Positions 28,376 to 41,931 of a stretch of DNA of 64,000 nucleotides are shown in pieces. The stretch's first letter is position 1; every line of letters starts with the position of its first letter. The stretch comes from Loxodes magnus (lineage: Eukaryota > Ciliophora > Karyorelictea > Loxodida > Loxodidae): contig CAMPDV010001946.1 of assembly GCA_946699065.1 (NCBI GenBank), positions 1 through 64,000 on the forward strand, in the 5' to 3' direction. The translations under genes and the position numbers were made by a program. A model generated the notes under the pieces. The model ran no database searches. It was not told where the DNA came from and was given only the letters and a program-made list of their open reading frames with translations.

Positions 28376-31300
28376 ATGCTTTTTTTTACTTTAAAAATTA
28401 CACAACTATTTTTCATACATTGTGAACTCACTCTGGTATTAAAATTTCGTATTCTCACTTCAAAACATATCAAATACAATGCTTTTTTTTACTTTAAAAA
28501 TTACACTACTTTTTTTCATACATTGTTAACTCACTCTGGTATTAAAATTTCGTATTCTCACTTCAAAACACTTATAAAACTATGCTTTTTTTTACTTTAA
28601 AAATTACACAACTATTTTTCATACATTGTTAACTCACTCTGGTATTAAAATTTCGTATTCTCACTTCAAAACATATCAAATACAATGCTTTTTTTTACTT
28701 TAAAAATTACACAACTTTTTTTCATACATTGTTAACTCACTCTGGTATTAAAATTTCGTATTCTCACTTCAAAACATATCAAATACAATGCTTTTTTTTA
28801 CTTTAAAAATTACACAACTATTTTTCATACATTGTGAACTCACTCTGGTATTAAAATTTCGTATTCTCACTTCAAAAGATATCTAAAACGATGCTTTTTT
28901 TTACTTTAAAAATTACACTACTTTTTTTCATACATTGTGAACTCACTCCAATATTAAAATTAAATATTCTCACTTCAAAACACTTATAAAACTATGCTTT
29001 TTTTTACTTTAAAAATTACACTACTTTTTTTCATTCATTGTTAACTCACTCTGGTATTAAAATTTCGTATTCTCACTTCAAAACACTTATAAAACTATGC
29101 TTTTTTTTACTTTAAAAATTACACTACTATTTTTCATACATTGTTAACTCACTCTGGTATTAAAATTTCGTATTCTCACTTCAAAACATATCAAATACAA
29201 TGCTTTTTTTTACTTTAAAAATTACACAACTTTTTTTCATACATTGTGAACTCACTCTGGTATTAAAATTTCGTATTCTCACTTCAAAACATATCAAATA
29301 CAATGCTTTTTTTTACTTTAAAAATTACACAACTATTTTTCATACATTGTGAACTCACTCTGGTATTAAAATTTCGTATTCTCACTTCAAAACATATCAA
29401 ATACAATGCTTTTTTTTACTTTAAAAATTACACTACTTTTTTTCATACATTGTTAACTCACTCTGGTATTAAAATTTCGTATTCTCACTTCAAAACATAT
29501 CAAATACAATGCTTTTTTTTACTTTAAAAATTACACTACTTTTTTTCATACATTGTGAACTCACTCTGGTATTAAAATTTCGTATTCTCACTTCAAAACA
29601 CTTATAAAACTATGCTTTTTTTTACTTTAAAAATTACACAACTATTTTTCATACATTGTGAACTCACTCTGGTATTAAAATTTCGTATTCTCACTTCAAA
29701 AGATATCTAAAACGATGCTTTTTTTTACTTTAAAAATTACACTACTTTTTTTCATACATTGTGAACTCACTCCAATATTAAAATTAAATATTCTCACTTC
29801 AAAACATATCAAATACAATGCTTTTTTTTACTTTAAAAATTACACTACTTTTTTTCATACATTGTTAACTCACTCTGGTATTAAAATTTCGTATTCTCAC
29901 TTCAAAACATATCAAATACAATGCTTTTTTTTACTTTAAAAATTACACTACTTTTTTTCATACATTGTTAACTCACTCTGGTATTAAAATTTCGTATTCT
30001 CACTTCAAAACACTTATAAAACTATGCTTTTTTTTACTTTAAAAATTACACTACTTTTTTTCATACATTGTTAACTCACTCTGGTATTAAAATTTCGTAT
30101 TCTCACTTCAAAACATATCAAATACAATGCTTTTTTTTACTTTAAAAATTACACAACTATTTTTCATACATTGTGAACTCACTCTGGTATTAAAATTTCG
30201 TATTCTCACTTCAAAACATATCAAATACAATGCTTTTTTTTACTTTAAAAATTACACAACTTTTTTTCATACATTGTTAACTCACTCTGGTATTAAATTT
30301 CGTATTCTCACTTCAAAACACTTATAAAACTATGCTTTTTTTTACTTTAAAAATTACACAACTATTTTTCATACATTGTGAACTCACTCTGGTATTAAAA
30401 TTTCGTATTCTCACTTCAAAACATATCAAATACAATGCTTTTTTTTACTTTAAAAATTACACAACTATTTTTCATACATTGTTAACTCACTCTGGTATTA
30501 AAATTTCGTATTCTCACTTCAAAAGATATCTAAAACTATGCTTTTTTTTACTTTAAAAATTACACAACTATTTTTCATACATTGTGAACTCACTCTGGTA
30601 TTAAAATTTCGTATTCTCACTTCAAAACATATCAAATACAATGCTTTTTTTTACTTTAAAAATTACACAACTTTTTTTCATACATTGTGAACTCACTCTG
30701 GTATTAAAATTTCGTATTCTCACTTCAAAAGATATCTAAAACGATGCTTTTTTTTACTTTAAAAATTACACAACTATTTTTCATACATTGTGAACTCACT
30801 CTGGTATTAAAATTTCGTATTCTCACTTCAAAAGATATCTAAAACGATGCTTTTTTTTACTTTAAAAATTACACAACTATTTTTCATACATTGTGAACTC
30901 ACTCTGGTATTAAAATTTCGTATTCTCACTTCAAAACATATCAAATACAATGCTTTTTTTTACTTTAAAAATTACACTACTTTTTTTCATACATTGTTAA
31001 CTCACTCTGGTATTAAAATTTCGTATTCTCACTTCAAAACATATCAAATACAATGCTTTTTTTTACTTTAAAAATTACACAACTATTTTTCATACATTGT
31101 GAACTCACTCTGGTATTAAAATTTCGTATTCTCACTTCAAAAGATATCTAAAACGATGCTTTTTTTTACTTTAAAAATTACACAACTATTTTTCATACAT
31201 TGTGAACTCACTCTGGTATTAAAATTTCGTATTCTCACTTCAAAACATATCAAATACAATGCTTTTTTTTACTTTAAAAATTACACTACTTTTTTTCATA

Positions 31301-31380
31301 CATTGTTAACTCACTCTGGTATTAAAATTTCGTATTCTCACTTCAAAAGATATCTAAAACGATGCTTTTTTTTACTTTAA
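28376..31380. repeat. Mixed satellite with paired CCAAT and J3g monomers
   Basis: This part of zone 2 alternates J1, J2 and J3g monomers with both GTG and GTT. CCAAT monomers at 28948 and 29772 are 824 bp (8 monomers) apart, and each follows a J3g junction, so a local 8-monomer duplication is likely. A one-base A deletion near 30296 (ATTAAATTTCG) shortens the local repeat-derived frame. No gene or insertion was seen. Confidence 0.65.
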
Positions 31381-32269
31381 AAATTACACAACTATTTTTC
31401 ATACATTGTGAACTCACTCTGGTATTAAAATTTCGTATTCTCACTTCAAAACACTTATAAAACTATGCTTTTTTTTACTTTAAAAATTACACTACTTTTT
31501 TTCATTCATTGTTAACTCACTCTGGTATTAAAATTTCGTATTCTCACTTCAAAACACTTATAAAACTATGCTTTTTTTACTTTAAAAATTACACTACTTT
31601 TTTTCATACATTGTTAACTCACTCTGGTATTAAAATTTCGTATTCTCACTTCAAAACACTTATAAAACTATGCTTTTTTTTACTTTAAAAATTACACTAC
31701 TTTTTTTCATACATTGTTAACTCACTCTGGTATTAAAATTTCGTATTCTCACTTCAAAACATATCTAAAACGATGCTTTTTTTTACTTTAAAAATTACAC
31801 AACTATTTTTCATTCATTGTTAACTCACTCTGGTATTAAAATTTCGTATTCTCACTTCAAAAGATATCTAAAACTATGCTTTTTTTACTTTAAAAATTAC
31901 ACAACTATTTTTCATACATTGTTAACTCACTCTGGTATTAAAATTTCGTATTCTCACTTCAAAACATATCAAATACAATGCTTTTTTTTACTTTAAAAAT
32001 TACACAACTATTTTTCATACATTGTGAACTCACTCTGGTATTAAAATTTCGTATTCTCACTTCAAAACATATCAAATACAATGCTTTTTTTTACTTTAAA
32101 AATTACACAACTATTTTTCATACATTGTGAACTCACTCTGGTATTAAAATTTCGTATTCTCACTTCAAAACATATCAAATACAATGCTTTTTTTTACTTT
32201 AAAAATTACACAACTATTTTTCATACATTGTGAACTCACTCTGGTATTAAAATTTCGTATTCTCACTTC

Positions 32270-33623
32270 AAAACATATCAAATACAATGCTTTTTTTTAC
32301 TTTAAAAATTACACAACTATTTTTCATACATTGTGAACTCACTCTGGTATTAAAATTTCGTATTCTCACTTCAAAACATATCAAATACAATGCTTTTTTT
32401 TACTTTAAAAATTACACTACTTTTTTTCATACATTGTTAACTCACTCTGGTATTAAAATTTCGTATTCTCACTTCAAAACACTTATAAAACTATGCTTTT
32501 TTTTACTTTAAAAATTACACTACTTTTTTTCATACATTGTGAACTCACTCTGGTATTAAAATTTCGTATTCTCACTTCAAAAGATATCTAAAACTATGCT
32601 TTTTTTTACTTTAAAAATTACACAACTATTTTTCATACATTGTGAACTCACTCTGGTATTAAAATTTCGTATTCTCACTTCAAAAGATATCTAAAACTAT
32701 GCTTTTTTTTACTTTAAAATTACACAACTATTTTTCATACATTGTGAACTCACTCTGGTATTAAAATTTCGTATTCTCACTTCAAAACATATCAAATACA
32801 ATGCTTTTTTTTACTTTAAAAATTACACAACTATTTTTCATACATTGTTAACTCACTCTGGTATTAAAATTTCGTATTCTCACTTCAAAACATATCAAAT
32901 ACAATGCTTTTTTTTACTTTAAAAATTACACAACTTTTTTTCATACATTGTTAACTCACTCTGGTATTAAAATTTCGTATTCTCACTTCAAAACACTTAT
33001 AAAACTATGCTTTTTTTTACTTTAAAAATTACACTACTATTTTTCATACATTGTGAACTCACTCTGGTATTAAAATTTCGTATTCTCACTTCAAAACATA
33101 TCAAATACAATGCTTTTTTTTACTTTAAAAATTACACAACTATTTTTCATACATTGTGAACTCACTCTGGTATTAAAATTTCGTATTCTCACTTCAAAAC
33201 ATATCAAATACAATGCTTTTTTTTACTTTAAAAATTACACTACTTTTTTTCATACATTGTTAACTCACTCTGGTATTAAAATTTCGTATTCTCACTTCAA
33301 AACACTTATAAAACTATGCTTTTTTTTACTTTAAAAATTACACTACTTTTTTTCATACATTGTGAACTCACTCTGGTATTAAAATTTCGTATTCTCACTT
33401 CAAAAGATATCTAAAACTATGCTTTTTTTTACTTTAAAAATTACACAACTATTTTTCATACATTGTGAACTCACTCTGGTATTAAAATTTCGTATTCTCA
33501 CTTCAAAAGATATCTAAAACTATGCTTTTTTTTACTTTAAAATTACACAACTATTTTTCATACATTGTGAACTCACTCTGGTATTAAAATTTCGTATTCT
33601 CACTTCAAAACATATCAAATACA
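32270..33623. repeat. Tandem 8-monomer (823 bp) duplication
   Basis: Identical 74-codon repeat-derived frames at 32287 and 33110 lie 823 bp apart. Both are followed by the same series: J2, CACTAC with GTG, J3, CACAAC, J3, and a monomer lacking one A in the A5 tract (32711 and 33534, also 823 bp apart). The first copy ends at about 32800 and the second at about 33623. Further A-deleted monomers lie at 34356, 34767, 35589 and 37544. Confidence 0.78.
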
Positions 33624-36600
33624 ATGCTTTTTTTTACTTTAAAAATTACACTACTTTTTTTCATACATTGTTAACTCACTCTGGTATTAAAATTTCGTAT
33701 TCTCACTTCAAAACATATCAAATACAATGCTTTTTTTTACTTTAAAAATTACACAACTATTTTTCATACATTGTGAACTCACTCTGGTATTAAAATTTCG
33801 TATTCTCACTTCAAAACACTTATAAAACTATGCTTTTTTTTACTTTAAAAATTACACTACTTTTTTTCATTCATTGTTAACTCACTCTGGTATTAAAATT
33901 TCGTATTCTCACTTCAAAACACTTATAAAACTATGCTTTTTTTACTTTAAAAATTACACTACTTTTTTTCATACATTGTTAACTCACTCTGGTATTAAAA
34001 TTTCGTATTCTCACTTCAAAACATATCAAATACAATGCTTTTTTTTACTTTAAAAATTACACAACTATTTTTCATACATTGTGAACTCACTCTGGTATTA
34101 AAATTTCGTATTCTCACTTCAAAACATATCAAATACAATGCTTTTTTTTACTTTAAAAATTACACTACTTTTTTTCATACATTGTGAACTCACTCTGGTA
34201 TTAAAATTTCGTATTCTCACTTCAAAACATATCAAATACAATGCTTTTTTTTACTTTAAAAATTACACAACTATTTTTCATACATTGTGAACTCACTCTG
34301 GTATTAAAATTTCGTATTCTCACTTCAAAACACTTATAAAACTATGCTTTTTTTTACTTTAAAATTACACAACTATTTTTCATACATTGTGAACTCACTC
34401 TGGTATTAAAATTTCGTATTCTCACTTCAAAACACTTATAAAACAATGCTTTTTTTTACTTTAAAAATTACACTACTTTTTTTCATACATTGTGAACTCA
34501 CTCTGGTATTAAAATTTCGTATTCTCACTTCAAAACATATCAAATACAATGCTTTTTTTTACTTTAAAAATTACACTACTATTTTTCATACATTGTGAAC
34601 TCACTCTGGTATTAAAATTTCGTATTCTCACTTCAAAACATATCAAATACAATGCTTTTTTTTACTTTAAAAATTACACAACTATTTTTCATACATTGTG
34701 AACTCACTCTGGTATTAAAATTTCGTATTCTCACTTCAAAACATATCAAATACAATGCTTTTTTTTACTTTAAAATTACACAACTATTTTTCATACATTG
34801 TGAACTCACTCTGGTATTAAAATTTCGTATTCTCACTTCAAAACATATCAAATACAATGCTTTTTTTTACTTTAAAAATTACACAACTATTTTTCATACA
34901 TTGTGAACTCACTCTGGTATTAAAATTTCGTATTCTCACTTCAAAACATATCAAATACAATGCTTTTTTTTACTTTAAAAATTACACAACTATTTTTCAT
35001 ACATTGTGAACTCACTCTGGTATTAAAATTTCGTATTCTCACTTCAAAACATATCAAATACAATGCTTTTTTTTACTTTAAAAATTACACAACTATTTTT
35101 CATACATTGTGAACTCACTCTGGTATTAAAATTTCGTATTCTCACTTCAAAACACTTATAAAACTATGCTTTTTTTACTTTAAAAATTACACTACTTTTT
35201 TTCATACATTGTTAACTCACTCTGGTATTAAAATTTCGTATTCTCACTTCAAAACATATCAAATACAATGCTTTTTTTTACTTTAAAAATTACACAACTA
35301 TTTTTCATACATTGTGAACTCACTCTGGTATTAAAATTTCGTATTCTCACTTCAAAACATATCAAATACAATGCTTTTTTTTACTTTAAAAATTACACTA
35401 CTTTTTTTCATACATTGTGAACTCACTCTGGTATTAAAATTTCGTATTCTCACTTCAAAACATATCAAATACAATGCTTTTTTTTACTTTAAAAATTACA
35501 CTACTATTTTTCATACATTGTGAACTCACTCTGGTATTAAAATTTCGTATTCTCACTTCAAAACACTTATAAAACTATGCTTTTTTTTACTTTAAAATTA
35601 CACAACTATTTTTCATACATTGTGAACTCACTCTGGTATTAAAATTTCGTATTCTCACTTCAAAACATATCAAATACAATGCTTTTTTTTACTTTAAAAA
35701 TTACACAACTATTTTTCATACATTGTGAACTCACTCTGGTATTAAAATTTCGTATTCTCACTTCAAAACATATCAAATACAATGCTTTTTTTTACTTTAA
35801 AAATTACACTACTATTTTTCATACATTGTTAACTCACTCTGGTATTAAAATTTCGTATTCTCACTTCAAAACACTTATAAAACTATGCTTTTTTTTACTT
35901 TAAAAATTACACTACTTTTTTTCATACATTGTTAACTCACTCTGGTATTAAAATTTCGTATTCTCACTTCAAAACACTTATAAAACAATGCTTTTTTTTA
36001 CTTTAAAAATTACACTACTTTTTTTCATTCATTGTGAACTCACTCTGGTATTAAAATTTCGTATTCTCACTTCAAAACATATCAAATACAATGCTTTTTT
36101 TTACTTTAAAAATTACACAACTTTTTTTCATACATTGTGAACTCACTCTGGTATTAAAATTTCGTATTCTCACTTCAAAACACTTATAAAACTATGCTTT
36201 TTTTTACTTTAAAAATTACACAACTTTTTTTCATACATTGTTAACTCACTCTGGTATTAAAATTTCGTATTCTCACTTCAAAACATATCAAATACAATGC
36301 TTTTTTTTACTTTAAAAATTACACTACTTTTTTTCATACATTGTGAACTCACTCTGGTATTAAAATTTCGTATTCTCACTTCAAAACATATCAAATACAA
36401 TGCTTTTTTTTACTTTAAAAATTACACTACTTTTTTTCATACATTGTGAACTCACTCTGGTATTAAAATTTCGTATTCTCACTTCAAAACACTTATAAAA
36501 CTATGCTTTTTTTTACTTTAAAAATTACACAACTATTTTTCATACATTGTGAACTCACTCTGGTATTAAAATTTCGTATTCTCACTTCAAAACATATCAA

Positions 36601-39600
36601 ATACAATGCTTTTTTTTACTTTAAAAATTACACAACTATTTTTCATACATTGTGAACTCACTCTGGTATTAAAATTTCGTATTCTCACTTTAAAACACTT
36701 ATAAAACAATGCTTTTTTTTACTTTAAAAATTACACAACTATTTTTCATACATTGTGAACTCACTCTGGTATTAAAATTTCGTATTCTCACTTCAAAACA
36801 TATCAAATACAATGCTTTTTTTTACTTTAAAAATTACACAACTATTTTTCATACATTGTGAACTCACTCTGGTATTAAAATTTCGTATTCTCACTTCAAA
36901 ACATATCAAATACAATGCTTTTTTTTACTTTAAAAATTACACAACTATTTTTCATACATTGTGAACTCACTCTGGTATTAAAATTTCGTATTCTCACTTC
37001 AAAACATATCAAATACAATGCTTTTTTTTACTTTAAAAATTACACAACTATTTTTCATACATTGTGAACTCACTCTGGTATTAAAATTAAATATTCTCAC
37101 TTCAAAACATATCAAATACAATGCTTTTTTTACTTTAAAAATTACACTACTTTTTTTCATACATTGTTAACTCACTCTGGTATTAAAATTTCGTATTCTC
37201 ACTTCAAAACATATCAAATACAATGCTTTTTTTTACTTTAAAAATTACACAACTATTTTTCATACATTGTGAACTCACTCTGGTATTAAAATTTCGTATT
37301 CTCACTTCAAAACATATCAAATACAATGCTTTTTTTTACTTTAAAAATTACACTACTTTTTTTCATACATTGTGAACTCACTCTGGTATTAAAATTTCGT
37401 ATTCTCACTTCAAAACATATCAAATACAATGCTTTTTTTTACTTTAAAAATTACACAACTATTTTTCATACATTGTGAACTCACTCTGGTATTAAAATTT
37501 CGTATTCTCACTTCAAAACACTTATAAAACTATGCTTTTTTTTACTTTAAAATTACACAACTATTTTTCATACATTGTGAACTCACTCTGGTATTAAAAT
37601 TTCGTATTCTCACTTCAAAACACTTATAAAACAATGCTTTTTTTTACTTTAAAAATTACACTACTTTTTTTCATTCATTGTGAACTCACTCTGGTATTAA
37701 AATTTCGTATTCTCACTTCAAAACATATCAAATACAATGCTTTTTTTTACTTTAAAAATTACACAACTATTTTTCATACATTGTGAACTCACTCTGGTAT
37801 TAAAATTTCGTATTCTCACTTCAAAACACTTATAAAACTATGCTTTTTTTTACTTTAAAAATTACACAACTATTTTTCATACATTGTGAACTCACTCTGG
37901 TATTAAAATTTCGTATTCTCACTTCAAAACATATCAAATACAATGCTTTTTTTTACTTTAAAAATTACACAACTATTTTTCATACATTGTGAACTCACTC
38001 TGGTATTAAAATTTCGTATTCTCACTTCAAAACATATCAAATACAATGCTTTTTTTTACTTTAAAAATTACACAACTATTTTTCATACATTGTGAACTCA
38101 CTCTGGTATTAAAATTTCGTATTCTCACTTCAAAACATATCAAATACAATGCTTTTTTTTACTTTAAAAATTACACAACTATTTTTCATACATTGTGAAC
38201 TCACTCTGGTATTAAAATTTCGTATTCTCACTTCAAAACATATCAAATACAATGCTTTTTTTTACTTTAAAAATTACACAACTATTTTTCATACATTGTG
38301 AACTCACTCTGGTATTAAAATTTCGTATTCTCACTTCAAAACATATCAAATACAATGCTTTTTTTTACTTTAAAAATTACACAACTATTTTTCATACATT
38401 GTGAACTCACTCTGGTATTAAAATTTCGTATTCTCACTTCAAAACACTTATAAAACAATGCTTTTTTTTACTTTAAAAATTACACAACTATTTTTCATTC
38501 ATTGTGAACTCACTCTGGTATTAAAATTTCGTATTCTCACTTCAAAACATATCAAATACAATGCTTTTTTTTACTTTAAAAATTACACAACTATTTTTCA
38601 TACATTGTGAACTCACTCTGGTATTAAAATTTCGTATTCTCACTTCAAAACACTTATAAAACAATGCTTTTTTTTACTTTAAAAATTACACAACTATTTT
38701 TCATACATTGTGAACTCACTCTGGTATTAAAATTTCGTATTCTCACTTCAAAACACTTATAAAACTATGCTTTTTTTACTTTAAAAATTACACTACTTTT
38801 TTTCATTCATTGTGAACTCACTCTGGTATTAAAATTTCGTATTCTCACTTCAAAACATATCAAATACAATGCTTTTTTTTACTTTAAAAATTACACTACT
38901 TTTTTTCATACATTGTGAACTCACTCTGGTATTAAAATTTCGTATTCTCACTTCAAAACACTTATAAAACTATGCTTTTTTTACTTTAAAAATTACACAA
39001 CTATTTTTCATACATTGTGAACTCACTCTGGTATTAAAATTTCGTATTCTCACTTCAAAACACTTATAAAACAATGCTTTTTTTTACTTTAAAAATTACA
39101 CAACTATTTTTCATTCATTGTGAACTCACTCTGGTATTAAAATTTCGTATTCTCACTTCAAAACATATCAAATACAATGCTTTTTTTTACTTTAAAAATT
39201 ACACAACTATTTTTCATACATTGTGAACTCACTCTGGTATTAAAATTTCGTATTCTCACTTCAAAACACTTATAAAACAATGCTTTTTTTTACTTTAAAA
39301 ATTACACAACTATTTTTCATACATTGTGAACTCACTCTGGTATTAAAATTTCGTATTCTCACTTCAAAACACTTATAAAACTATGCTTTTTTTACTTTAA
39401 AAATTACACTACTTTTTTTCATTCATTGTGAACTCACTCTGGTATTAAAATTTCGTATTCTCACTTCAAAACATATCAAATACAATGCTTTTTTTTACTT
39501 TAAAAATTACACAACTATTTTTCATACATTGTGAACTCACTCTGGTATTAAAATTTCGTATTCTCACTTCAAAACATATCAAATACAATGCTTTTTTTTA

Positions 39601-40849
39601 CTTTAAAAATTACACAACTATTTTTCATACATTGTGAACTCACTCTGGTATTAAAATTTCGTATTCTCACTTCAAAACATATCAAATACAATGCTTTTTT
39701 TTACTTTAAAAATTACACAACTATTTTTCATACATTGTGAACTCACTCTGGTATTAAAATTTCGTATTCTCACTTCAAAACACTTATAAAACAATGCTTT
39801 TTTTTACTTTAAAAATTACACAACTATTTTTCATTCATTGTGAACTCACTCTGGTATTAAAATTTCGTATTCTCACTTCAAAACATATCAAATACAATGC
39901 TTTTTTTTACTTTAAAAATTACACAACTATTTTTCATACATTGTGAACTCACTCTGGTATTAAAATTTCGTATTCTCACTTCAAAACACTTATAAAACAA
40001 TGCTTTTTTTTACTTTAAAAATTACACAACTATTTTTCATACATTGTGAACTCACTCTGGTATTAAAATTTCGTATTCTCACTTCAAAACATATCAAATA
40101 CAATGCTTTTTTTTACTTTAAAAATTACACAACTATTTTTCATACATTGTGAACTCACTCTGGTATTAAAATTTCGTATTCTCACTTTAAAACACTTATA
40201 AAACAATGCTTTTTTTTACTTTAAAAATTACACAACTATTTTTCATACATTGTGAACTCACTCTGGTATTAAAATTTCGTATTCTCACTTCAAAACACTT
40301 ATAAAACTATGCTTTTTTTACTTTAAAAATTACACAACTTTTTTTCATACATTGTTAACTCACTCTGGTATTAAAATTTCGTATTCTCACTTCAAAAGAT
40401 ATCTAAAACTATGCTTTTTTTTACTTTAAAAATTACACTACTTTTTTTCATACATTGTGAACTCACTCTGGTATTAAAATTTCGTATTCTCACTTCAAAA
40501 CACTTATAAAACTATGCTTTTTTTACTTTAAAAATTACACAACTTTTTTTCATACATTGTGAACTCACTCTGGTATTAAAATTTCGTATTCTCACTTCAA
40601 AACACTTATAAAACTATGCTTTTTTTTACTTTAAAAATTACACAACTATTTTTCATACATTGTGAACTCACTCTGGTATTAAAATTTCGTATTCTCACTT
40701 CAAAACATATCAAATACAATGCTTTTTTTTACTTTAAAAATTACACAACTATTTTTCATACATTGTGAACTCACTCTGGTATTAAAATTTCGTATTCTCA
40801 CTTTAAAACACTTATAAAACAATGCTTTTTTTTACTTTAAAAATTACAC

Positions 40850-41931
40850 AACTATTTTTCATACATTGTGAACTCACTCTGGTATTAAAATTAAATATTC
40901 TCACTTCAAAACATATCAAATACAATGCTTTTTTTTACTTTAAAAATTACACAACTATTTTTCATACATTGTGAACTCACTCTGGTATTAAAATTTCGTA
41001 TTCTCACTTCAAAAGATATCTAAAACGATGCTTTTTTTTACTTTAAAAATTACACAACTATTTTTCATACATTGTGAACTCACTCTGGTATTAAAATTTC
41101 GTATTCTCACTTCAAAACATATCAAATACAATGCTTTTTTTTACTTTAAAAATTACACAACTATTTTTCATACATTGTGAACTCACTCTGGTATTAAAAT
41201 TTCGTATTCTCACTTTAAAACACTTATAAAACAATGCTTTTTTTTACTTTAAAAATTACACAACTATTTTTCATACATTGTGAACTCACTCTGGTATTAA
41301 AATTTCGTATTCTCACTTCAAAACACTTATAAAACTATGCTTTTTTTTACTTTAAAAATTACACAACTATTTTTCATACATTGTGAACTCACTCTGGTAT
41401 TAAAATTTCGTATTCTCACTTCAAAACATATCAAATACAATGCTTTTTTTTACTTTAAAAATTACACTACTATTTTTCATACATTGTGAACTCACTCTGG
41501 TATTAAAATTTCGTATTCTCACTTCAAAAGATATCTAAAACGATGCTTTTTTTTACTTTAAAAATTACACAACTATTTTTCATACATTGTGAACTCACTC
41601 TGGTATTAAAATTAAATATTCTCACTTCAAAACATATCAAATACAATGCTTTTTTTTACTTTAAAAATTACACAACTATTTTTCATACATTGTGAACTCA
41701 CTCTGGTATTAAAATTTCGTATTCTCACTTCAAAAGATATCTAAAACGATGCTTTTTTTTACTTTAAAAATTACACAACTATTTTTCATACATTGTGAAC
41801 TCACTCTGGTATTAAAATTTCGTATTCTCACTTCAAAACATATCAAATACAATGCTTTTTTTTACTTTAAAAATTACACAACTATTTTTCATACATTGTG
41901 AACTCACTCTGGTATTAAAATTTCGTATTCT
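40850..41931. repeat. Tandem 7-monomer (721 bp) duplication
   Basis: TCG to AAA monomers at 40891 and 41612 are 721 bp apart. Each is followed by J1, then J3g (41015 and 41736, also 721 bp apart), then J1. Between them lies a C84T copy (CACTTTAAAAC) at 41216, a variant seen only at 36691, 40188, 40804 and 41216. Confidence 0.75.

Larger units (their letters stand above)
13237..36000. repeat. Zone 2: mosaic of old, J1 and recombinant monomers
   Basis: The J1 junction (CATATCAAATACAAT) appears at 13239, just after an irregular CACTTACAAAAC, and from there is mixed with J2, J3, J3g and J4. The TATTTTT plus GTG middle becomes common, but CACTAC plus T7 plus GTT monomers persist and the two alternate. 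Many monomers combine features of both types, for example a J1 junction followed by a T7 middle and GTT, as expected of exchange between subfamilies. Divergent monomers with TGG to CAA at 57-59, together with TCG to AAA at 70-72, occur only here (23602, 24218, 24732, 25554, 26170, 28948 and 29772). This mixing is why frames of about 74 codons cluster between 14.7 and 36 kb. No gene, RNA or mobile element was seen. The right-hand boundary is gradual. Confidence 0.85.

Noticed and set aside
14697..36000. Some twenty near-identical 66-84 codon plus-strand frames starting with ATGCTTTTTTT
   Set aside because: They are satellite translated across two monomers in successive frames. They occur only where a GTG unit precedes a GTT unit or an indel restores frame. 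Composition is low-complexity Phe/Leu/Lys/Ile, and there is no promoter, intron or domain evidence.
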